18,696 nt of DNA from Phycisphaerales bacterium UBA854 (GTDB taxonomy: Bacteria; Planctomycetota; Phycisphaerae; Phycisphaerales; SM1A02), in the NCBI GenBank assembly GCA_002295885.1, contig DBGM01000014.1, positions 1 to 18,696 on the forward strand, in the 5' to 3' direction. Position 1 is the stretch's first letter, and each line of letters opens with the position of its first letter. This document shows, piece after piece, positions 12,901 through 18,696 of this stretch. The translations under genes were made by a program, and so were the position numbers. The notes beneath the pieces are model-generated. The model saw only the letters and a list, made by a program, of their open reading frames with translations. It had not been told where the DNA came from and made no database searches.

Positions 12901-15900
12901 GATTCGAACTCCAGAGCCGAGGGATTCAACTGCAGCACCTCGCGGAGCTGACTGGTGGACATCTCCGTCAACCAGTCGTCGCCCGCCCCGATGATCTGTT
13001 CGGCCAGTGCGGTCTTGTCCTCGATCATCTGGTCGATCCGCTCCTCGAGCGTGCCCTGACAGACGAACTTGTGGACGTGCACGGTCCGCTCCTGGCCGAT
13101 GCGGTAGGCACGGTCGGTGGCCTGACGCTCGACCGCGGGATTCCACCAGCGGTCGTAGTGGAATACGTGGTTGGCCGCGGTCAGGTTCAAACCGAGTCCG
13201 CCCGCCTTGAGCGACAGAACGAACACGGGGGCGGTTCCGTCGGCCGACTGGAAGCGGTCGATCATCTTCTGGCGACGGGGCACCGGCGTGCCTCCGTGCA
13301 GGAAGAGGGTCTCGCAGCCGAGGTCGTGCTCGATCATGCCCGACAGCAGACGGCCCATGCGGCGGTACTGCGTGAAGACCAGCGCCTGCTCACCGGTGGC
13401 CAGGACCTCCTCGAGGAGCGTCATGAGGCGTCGGGCCTTGCCGGAACGACTGGAGAGCTGGCGGAGATCGCTGCCGTCGGGCGAGACGATCCGGTTCAGT
13501 TCATCCTGGCCGCTCATCTGCGCCGGATGGTTGCAGATCTGCTTGAGCTGTCCCAGCAGCGAAAGGATGAGGCCCCGACGCTGGATGCCGCTGCTGCGAT
13601 CCACGTCGTCCATCATCTGCTTGACGACCCGTTCGTACTGTTCGCACTGCTCCTGGGTGAGCGTCGCGTACTCCTTCGTCTCCACGCATCCGGGCAGGTC
13701 GGAGATGACGTTGCGGTCCGTCTTGAGCCGTCGCAGGATGAACGGCTGCACCAGACGGCGGAGCTGCTCGGCCTGGCGGGTGTCCCGCTGCCGCTCGATC
13801 GGCCGGGCGAAACGTCGCCGGAAGTCGGAGGCCTCGCCGAGGTAGCCGGGGTTGCAGAACTCCATGATCGACCAGAGTTCGGTCAGCCGGTTCTCGACCG
13901 GGGTGCCGGTGAGTGCGATGCGTCGCGTGGCCTTGAGCGCACGGATCGCCGCCGTCTGCTTCGTCGGAGGATTCTTGATGTACTGCGCCTCGTCCAGGAC
14001 GACCCGGTGCCAGTCGACCGGATTGAAGCTGTCCTGATCCCGGACCACCAGTGCGTAGGTGGTGATGACCACATCCATGTCGGCGATGGCCTCGGCGAAG
14101 TCCTCTCCGACGGGACGGGTGGGACCGTGCTGGACGTGCACGTTCAGTTCGGGCGCGAACCGCTCGATCTCCCTTGCCCAGTTGCCCATCACCGACGTGG
14201 GAACCACGAGGAGACTCGGAGCGAGGCGATCTCCGTCGCGTCGCTCGTGCTGCAGGAGCGCAATCAGCTGCACCGTCTTTCCGAGCCCCATGTCGTCCGC
14301 CAGACAGGCACCGAGGCCGAAGCGGTCGAGGAAGTTGAGCCAGCTGACGCCGCTGAGCTGATACGGACGGAGCTCACCGGTGAACCGGTCGGGCTGGGGC
14401 ACCATCTCGATGGTCGATGATTCCTCGTCCGGCTGCGAGAACAGCCGGCCGACCCATCCCGTCGCGTCCACGCCCCAGATGGGAAGCCCCGTGTCGCAGT
14501 CCGACTGCCCCGACGCGAGACGGATCGCCTCGGCCAGCGACATCGAATCGGACTCCTGCCCGGTCATGAACTCGACCGCGGACCGGACCTGCTGCGGATC
14601 GATCTGGATCCAACGGTCGTGGAGCCAGACGATCGAGGAGTTCTGGCGTGCCAGCGATTCGAGCTCCTTGATGCTCAGCGAGGTCTGTCCCGCGGTGATC
14701 TGCCACCGGTAGTTGATGAGACTCTGCAGACCGAGCAGCGACCGCTCCAGACCGGGATCGAGGTCCGCCTCGTCCGGCGAATCGATCTGCAGACGAAGTC
14801 CGATGAGGTGGTCGTCGACGCCCCACCACGCGGGAACCGCGATGCCGAAGCCGGATTCCTCGAGCAGTGGACGGTATTCCTCGAGGAACGTGCAGGCCTG
14901 ATCCGTCGTCAGATCGATGCCGCAGGGCGTCGCCTCGTTCAGCAGCGGTTCGAGCGGGCTGTACAGCCGTGCGGCACGACCGAGCTCGCCGATCAGAAGC
15001 TCCCTCGCATCCAGATCGGGATCGCCGCAGAGACGCTGCACTTCGGACGTCTGCTGCCAGATGTCCTCGGCCTCCAGACGCTCGGCCGCCCGGTCGCACG
15101 TCTCGAGTGCGATGGAAAGATGCCAGGTCGCGTTCGAGTCAGCTCCGTCCTCGGGCGAGTCGAGAACCAGGCAGCCCCGCAGGACACGATCGCGATCGAT
15201 CTCGTCCAGACGACCGATCCACCGTCGGGCGTCGAGGAACAGCTGATGGCCGAACTCGCCGTGCACGGCGATGTCGCGTCCGGTCGAAAGCAGTCCGCGC
15301 AGCCAGGCCACGTGCGGATCGCTGTCTTCACGACCCTCGAGCGAGTCGATGAAGTCGTCCTCGACGAGCGTGCGCCGCACGACCCCCTCGGCCATCGCCC
15401 CGATCATCTCCTCGAGGAGGAACTGGGGATCGGATTCGCCGCCGACGACGCTCCGCAGGACGGGAGGCATGGCCGAGATGAGGCCCACCATGTGGGACAT
15501 GGTCTCCTCGTCGAGCAGCCAGGGCCTCCACGATGCGGTGAGGTGTCCTTCGTTGTCCGATCGCAGGGAAGGGATGAATCGCTGGTCGGAAAGCAGCTCC
15601 AGCACGAACTTGGCCGAGGACGCGAGGTACTGGACGGACTGCCCGCACTGGATCCGAGCGGAACGGACCAGCCGTTCCAACTGCAGCAAGCTGGCGGGAA
15701 GATCCCCGCCCTTGAAGCGGATGGTCGGCACATCGAACTCGCCCAGCCAGGCGTCCTGCTCGTGTTCGACACCACCCACCACGCTGCCGAGACGATCGCT
15801 GGGCCAGGGACCGAGCAGATCCCGCGGCAGGCGAAGTCGCATCGTGTCCTCACCGTCGATGCGATCGGTATCGAACCCGCACGTTTCAAGAAGGATTCGC

Positions 15901-16091
15901 TTGAGCTCCAGCGGCGTGAGTGCGTACAGGTGCTCGCGCTCCTGCACCAGCGGCTCGGCCACGGCGCACTCCGTCGAGCCGTCGGTCCGGCCGTCGGCAT
16001 CGTGGCCCGGAATGAGGACGAACCGCTCGGCGGATTCTCCCCACACGTGCACGGAACCGTTCTGCCAGTTGGCGTGTAGTACGACGAGCAT
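12897..16091 (-). CDS. SNF2-family DEAD/DEAH-like helicase (bacterial SWI2/SNF2 ATPase)
   Basis: This 1064-residue ATP-driven DNA translocase has all SNF2 motifs: I at DDMGLGKT (599-606, Lys605), Ia region LLVVPTSVMGNW, II at DEAQ (700-703), III at LTGTPVENRLTELW (from 727), IV near ALVFTQYRRMG, V at SLKAGGLGLNLTAAN and VI at ERQATDRAYRIGQ (ending about 1000). The segment before the ATPase, with AVPAWWGVDDHLIGLRLQ and LHDRWIQID, matches the bacterial SNF2-associated domain (DUF3670). The first about 400 residues are not recognised. The ATG at 16091 follows a purine-rich stretch at rather long spacing. The gene lies 45 bases after tRNA-Lys and overlaps its SWIM-like partner. No nuclease, methylase or other defence gene is adjacent. 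Confidence 0.95.
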   Translation of the reverse strand: MLVVLHANWQNGSVHVWGESAERFVLIPGHDADGRTDGSTECAVAEPLVQEREHLYALTPLELKRILLETCGFDTDRIDGEDTMRLRLPRDLLGPWPSDRLGSVVGGVEHEQDAWLGEFDVPTIRFKGGDLPASLLQLERLVRSARIQCGQSVQYLASSAKFVLELLSDQRFIPSLRSDNEGHLTASWRPWLLDEETMSHMVGLISAMPPVLRSVVGGESDPQFLLEEMIGAMAEGVVRRTLVEDDFIDSLEGREDSDPHVAWLRGLLSTGRDIAVHGEFGHQLFLDARRWIGRLDEIDRDRVLRGCLVLDSPEDGADSNATWHLSIALETCDRAAERLEAEDIWQQTSEVQRLCGDPDLDARELLIGELGRAARLYSPLEPLLNEATPCGIDLTTDQACTFLEEYRPLLEESGFGIAVPAWWGVDDHLIGLRLQIDSPDEADLDPGLERSLLGLQSLINYRWQITAGQTSLSIKELESLARQNSSIVWLHDRWIQIDPQQVRSAVEFMTGQESDSMSLAEAIRLASGQSDCDTGLPIWGVDATGWVGRLFSQPDEESSTIEMVPQPDRFTGELRPYQLSGVSWLNFLDRFGLGACLADDMGLGKTVQLIALLQHERRDGDRLAPSLLVVPTSVMGNWAREIERFAPELNVHVQHGPTRPVGEDFAEAIADMDVVITTYALVVRDQDSFNPVDWHRVVLDEAQYIKNPPTKQTAAIRALKATRRIALTGTPVENRLTELWSIMEFCNPGYLGEASDFRRRFARPIERQRDTRQAEQLRRLVQPFILRRLKTDRNVISDLPGCVETKEYATLTQEQCEQYERVVKQMMDDVDRSSGIQRRGLILSLLGQLKQICNHPAQMSGQDELNRIVSPDGSDLRQLSSRSGKARRLMTLLEEVLATGEQALVFTQYRRMGRLLSGMIEHDLGCETLFLHGGTPVPRRQKMIDRFQSADGTAPVFVLSLKAGGLGLNLTAANHVFHYDRWWNPAVERQATDRAYRIGQERTVHVHKFVCQGTLEERIDQMIEDKTALAEQIIGAGDDWLTEMSTSQLREVLQLNPSALEFES

Positions 16092-16136
16092 GGGCGTGCC
16101 GACCTTCTCCCTTCCCTGTCGAGGCGGCCTAACGAC

Positions 16137-16209
16137 TGATCGCGCTGGGGCTCGAACCCAGGACCTACCGCTTAAAAGGCGGTTGCTCTACCAACTGAGC
16201 TACGCGATC
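16137..16209 (-). tRNA. tRNA-Lys (anticodon UUU)
   Basis: The 73-base cloverleaf folds completely: acceptor GATCGCG/CGCGATC, D stem GCTC/GAGC, anticodon stem ACCGC/GCGGT with loop CTTTTAA (anticodon TTT), five-base variable loop AGGTC, T stem CTGGG/CCCAG with loop TTCGAGC, and discriminator A. CCA is not encoded. No other RNA gene was found in the window. Confidence 0.97.
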
Positions 16210-16220
16210 TCGAATGGACG

Positions 16221-16226
16221 ATTGTA
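16221..16226 (-). promoter_or_regulatory. Candidate -10 box (TACAAT) of tRNA-Lys
   Basis: TACAAT on the minus strand lies 11 bases before the tRNA 5' end, which gives a start about 5 bases ahead of the mature tRNA. No good -35 hexamer is seen at 16-18 bases. It is the same -10 hexamer as at prfB and rpsP. Confidence 0.5.
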
Positions 16227-16399
16227 CCGGTTCCCGGACCCAATGCCGCCATTTCAGACCCTTGAACGTGATTCTGGAACCACCCACAGGTCCTCCACAC
16301 CCCGCAAAGAGCCTTTCGAAGCCCCCAAGGCGGACCTCAAGCCTGCGGCTCGACTCGTCCGATAAGAGGCTTGGCGGGATTCGAAGTTCGGTCCCCCCC

Positions 16400-16420
16400 G
16401 GAACGACTGGAAGTCGTTCC
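16400..16420 (+). promoter_or_regulatory. Perfect 9-pair inverted repeat upstream of the propeller lipoprotein gene
   Basis: GGAACGACT and AGTCGTTCC are separated by GGA. The repeat lies within the 222-base gap between tRNA-Lys and the lipoprotein gene. It could be a leader hairpin or an operator. No U-run follows it. The remainder of 16227-16399 holds nothing I recognise. Confidence 0.5.
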
Positions 16421-16476
16421 CATGGAAGGATTTGCGAGTCCAGCGGCGGAGCCGAGGACACGCCGGGGACTGGCCC

Positions 16477-17535
16477 GTGACGGGATCCTGGACGCCCATC
16501 TGCTGCCGAATACTGCTGCCCGCACTCCTGCTGGGTGGATGTGGAACCAATCCGGGCGAATCGGCCAACCCCGAGGAATCCCGCAATCTGAGCCTCTTCG
16601 GCCCCGGAGCCGACCCGACGTCGGCCCCGTCCCTCCAGGGCGGACTGCAGCAGGTCAGCTTCAGCGTCGAGGGCGACTGCACCGACCCCTGCATCGATCA
16701 TCGCGGTCGTACCATCGCCTTCGCATCGAATCAACACGGGCCCACGTACGACATCTACGTCCGACCGACCACGGGAACGTCGCTCACCCGAATCACGACG
16801 GATCCCGGCCAGGACGTCATGCCGGCCTTCTCCCCCGACGGCCAACGACTGGCCTTCGCCTCGAACCGAGCGGGGCAATACGACATCTACGTCGTGGATC
16901 TGGCCGGAGGACACCCCGTCCGCATGACCAGCGATCTCGCAGACGAGTACCACCCCACCTGGTCCGCGGACGGCCGCTACATCGCCTGGAGCCGCACCAA
17001 TCCAACCACCAGCCGGAACGAACTCTGGGCGGTCGATCTGCAGCATCCCGGACGGACCATGTTCCTCGAATACGGCACGATGCCGGAATGGTCACCCGAT
17101 CCCGCCGAATCGACGCTCGTGTTCCAGCGGGCCCGCCAGCGCGGCAGCCGGCTGTACGGTCTCTGGACGATCGAACTGAAGGACGGACAGCCCGGAAGAC
17201 CGACCGAGATCGTGTCGGCCGCCAATGCCGCGACGATCAATCCCACCTGGTCGCCCGACGGAAACGCCGTCGCCTTCGCAACCGTCACCATCGACCGGGG
17301 AGCCGCCGTCGAGGACACCCTGGACCTCTGGACCGTGCAGCGTGACGGATCGCGTCTGCAGCACATCACACGGGATGCGGGCGACGAATACCTTCCCAGC
17401 TGGGCCGCCGACGGCCGGTTGTACTTCGTATCCGAACGGAACGGTGCCGCCAACATCTGGTCCGTCGCGATCGAACCCCCAACGACTTCGGAGGCATCGC
17501 CCCGGTTCGCGGATGCGGCACCGGACGATCCATGA
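16477..17535 (+). CDS. TolB-like six-bladed beta-propeller lipoprotein
   Basis: A signal peptide ending in LPALLLGGC (lipobox LGGC) predicts export and lipid attachment. About six PD40/WD40-like repeats follow, each with a pattern like AFSPDGQRLAFASNRAGQYD or PTWSPDGNAVAF and then an IYV/LWT strand, as in the C-terminal propeller of TolB. The separate N-terminal domain of TolB is missing. The function is probably binding of another envelope protein or the cell wall; there is no Tol-Pal gene next to it. The start is uncertain: GTG 16477 gives a 21-residue signal peptide, while a TTG at 16432 gives a longer Arg-rich one but has its AGGA only one base away. A membrane-anchored protein gene follows on the same strand after 81 bases. 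Confidence 0.8.
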   Translation: MTGSWTPICCRILLPALLLGGCGTNPGESANPEESRNLSLFGPGADPTSAPSLQGGLQQVSFSVEGDCTDPCIDHRGRTIAFASNQHGPTYDIYVRPTTGTSLTRITTDPGQDVMPAFSPDGQRLAFASNRAGQYDIYVVDLAGGHPVRMTSDLADEYHPTWSADGRYIAWSRTNPTTSRNELWAVDLQHPGRTMFLEYGTMPEWSPDPAESTLVFQRARQRGSRLYGLWTIELKDGQPGRPTEIVSAANAATINPTWSPDGNAVAFATVTIDRGAAVEDTLDLWTVQRDGSRLQHITRDAGDEYLPSWAADGRLYFVSERNGAANIWSVAIEPPTTSEASPRFADAAPDDP

Positions 17536-17578
17536 CGATTCTTCCGTCGCGGTCCGAACGGATCGCAACGGACTTCTC

Positions 17579-17600
17579 TCGTGCGGCGGAGCCCGCACGA
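17579..17600. other. Perfect 8-pair inverted repeat between the two lipoprotein-like genes
   Basis: TCGTGCGG and CCGCACGA flank the six-base loop CGGAGC. It stands 16 bases before the ATG of the second gene, overlapping the region where a leader or partial terminator would lie. No U-run follows. Confidence 0.4.
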
Positions 17601-17616
17601 TCTCGGGCAGGACGCC

Positions 17617-18381
17617 ATGACAAGTGCACAGACCATGCAACCGAACGAGCATCGCTCGGGCCTTCTCCGCATCGGCGGACTGGCTGCAATGCTCATCCTC
17701 GCCATCGGCATCGGCTGCCAGCAGCACCATCGGGGCGGACTCCACCAGCCCTCCGGTCTGCTTGCACCGTACGACGAACCGCAGTTGTGGGCCGTCGCAC
17801 CGCTGGCGAACGAATCGGGTACGACCGCCGTCGATCGAATGGCGATCACGGATCTGCTTTCCGAGCAGTGCCAGCAGATCGACGGCATCGACACCGTGCC
17901 GGTGAACCGGGTGCTGCTGGCAATGCAGCGACTCGGCATCCGATCGATCACCACCCCGCAGGATGCGAGGCAGCTGATCGTCGTGCTCGGTGTCGACGGA
18001 CTCGTCGTCGGAACCATCACCGCCTGGGATCCGTACCAGCCCCCGAAACTGGGACTGGCCATCCAGCTGTTCACCGACGAGACCATTCCGAACGGGGACC
18101 CGTTCGATCCGGAGCACGCACGACGTGCGACCGGAGACCTCCGAACCGCCGGCACCGCGCGACCCGTCGCCCAGTCGGCAGGGATCTGGGACGCCTCGAA
18201 CCACCGCACCCTGGCGTCCCTCGACTCCTTCACCCGCGGCCGAACCCGGATCGATTCCGCCTACGGCCCGGACCTCTATCTGGTTGACATGGATCTGTAC
18301 ACGCAGTTCGTCGCTCATCGACTCGTGGAAAATCTGCTCAAAAACGAGCATTCCAGGATCGCAGCGGCACCAGAACCTTGA
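17617..18381 (+). CDS. Membrane-anchored or lipoprotein-like protein with a CsgG/TolB-N-like domain
   Basis: The 254-residue protein has a positively flanked hydrophobic segment (about 14-31) ending GIGCQQ. The lipobox is imperfect, with Gly at -3, so lipid attachment is likely but not sure. The domain after it (about 48-155) has LWAVAPLANESGTTAVDRM, then TVPVNRVLLAMQRLGI, then LGVDGLVVGTITAWDPYQPP, the alternating pattern of CsgG- and TolB-N-like envelope proteins. The C-terminal part has no recognised motif. AGGA precedes ATG 17617 at short spacing; a GTG at 17581 is an alternative. It lies 81 bases after the propeller lipoprotein, so the two may form an envelope pair. Confidence 0.65.
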   Translation: MTSAQTMQPNEHRSGLLRIGGLAAMLILAIGIGCQQHHRGGLHQPSGLLAPYDEPQLWAVAPLANESGTTAVDRMAITDLLSEQCQQIDGIDTVPVNRVLLAMQRLGIRSITTPQDARQLIVVLGVDGLVVGTITAWDPYQPPKLGLAIQLFTDETIPNGDPFDPEHARRATGDLRTAGTARPVAQSAGIWDASNHRTLASLDSFTRGRTRIDSAYGPDLYLVDMDLYTQFVAHRLVENLLKNEHSRIAAAPEP

Positions 18382-18425
18382 AACGGGGGCCGTTCTCGGA
18401 ACCTCCGCTTCAGTGAGGACCAAGG

Positions 18426-18671
18426 ATGGCCGACTCAAACCAGGGAACCAGTTCACGTTCCGGCAGCGACCTGACACGGCACCGAGTGGTGCTGATGAAG
18501 GGTGATCACTGCTGGAAGATCCGCTGGGACAGCGGCGAGGAGGATCTGCTCGTCGCCGTCGTCTCGGATCTCGCTGCGGACGAGCAGATCGACTTCGACT
18601 GGTTCGACGCCGCCATGGTGCGGCACCAGGTGGCCAGCATCGAACCCAACGAGACCGGACCCCACGACTGA
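18426..18671 (+). CDS. Small hypothetical protein, 81 aa
   Basis: I do not recognise this protein. It is acidic and soluble, with a Ser/Gly-rich start, a central RHRVVLMKGDHCWKIRWD that looks like two beta strands, and an acidic helix around SDLAADEQIDFDWFDAAM. There is no signal peptide or membrane segment, and the single Cys makes metal binding unlikely. ATG 18426 has GAGG at good spacing, 44 bases after the preceding gene on the same strand, so it may be cotranscribed. Its last codons run into a 12-base tandem repeat at the window edge. Confidence 0.6.
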   Translation: MADSNQGTSSRSGSDLTRHRVVLMKGDHCWKIRWDSGEEDLLVAVVSDLAADEQIDFDWFDAAMVRHQVASIEPNETGPHD

Positions 18672-18672
18672 G

Positions 18673-18696
18673 ACCACGACTTGAACCACGACTTGA
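18673..18696. repeat. Tandem 12-base repeat at the right edge
   Basis: ACCACGACTTGA occurs twice without a gap, and CCCACGACTGA just before it (the last codons and stop of the 81-aa gene) looks like a diverged third unit. The window ends exactly at the end of a unit, so more copies may follow. Confidence 0.7.

Noticed and set aside
13071..16079. Two plus-strand open frames (449 and 486 codons) opposite the SNF2 helicase
   Set aside because: The opposite strand encodes all SNF2 motifs in order; the frames have shadow composition and no recognisable domain.
12897..16091. SNF2 helicase as part of a DISARM-like or other defence island
   Set aside because: Neighbours are a tRNA, a SWIM-like partner, ribosomal and envelope genes; no methylase, nuclease, phospholipase-D or DUF1998-type gene is present.
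16137..16209. tRNA-Lys as an integration site for a mobile element
   Set aside because: No integrase, no repeat of the tRNA 3' end, and no shift in composition on either side within the window.
16165..18477. Long minus-strand open frames opposite tRNA-Lys and the lipoprotein genes
   Set aside because: One runs through the tRNA, and the plus-strand frames have a lipobox, propeller repeats and ribosome binding sites.

Overview
The window is GC-rich bacterial chromosome that I would place in the Planctomycetota, most likely the Phycisphaerae. This is an inference. It rests on the base composition, dense genes with 4-base overlaps, an ECF sigma gene joined to a pseudopilin-like membrane protein of the planctomycete H-X9-DG style, a SNF2/SWIM pair, and TolB-like propeller lipoproteins. 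No rRNA, insertion sequence, integrase, phage gene or CRISPR array is visible.

Layout. 1-1286 (minus) holds the rpsO-pnp pair behind a very good sigma70-type promoter; pnp runs off the left edge. A class I aminotransferase (minus) and prfB (plus) are divergent around 2587-2661, and both -10 boxes lie only 7-8 bases from the start codons. prfB needs a +1 programmed frameshift, and its in-frame stop is UAA instead of the usual UGA. prfB collides head-on with a PLP serine/threonine dehydratase, and the two stop codons form one TGATCA. From 7386 down to 3770 (minus) lies an apparent operon: rpmI-rplT, a phospholipid N-methyltransferase-like enzyme, a Glu/Leu/Phe/Val dehydrogenase and the dehydratase, the last three overlapping by 4 bases.

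7419-9033 (minus) encodes an ECF sigma factor and a membrane protein that joins a short cytoplasmic N-terminal region to a pseudopilin-like body; it may be the cognate anti-sigma factor. A 318-base non-coding stretch separates these from a plus-strand M50 site-2-type metalloprotease. Next comes the ribosomal/translation operon rpsP-trmD-rplS, without rimM, behind a structured leader. A small 74-aa protein (minus) converges on rplS across a hairpin.

12013-16209 (minus) holds tRNA-Lys(UUU), a 1064-aa SNF2 helicase and its overlapping partner. The partner has the SWIM-protein scaffold, but the four zinc-ligand positions appear to be replaced by Arg/Lys. The right end (plus) encodes a six-bladed TolB-like propeller lipoprotein, a second membrane-anchored protein, and an 81-aa unknown followed by a short tandem repeat at the window edge.

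Most of the window is core translation and RNA metabolism. The least ordinary parts are the UAA frameshift site, the zinc-less SWIM protein next to SNF2, and the sigma/pseudopilin-like pair.
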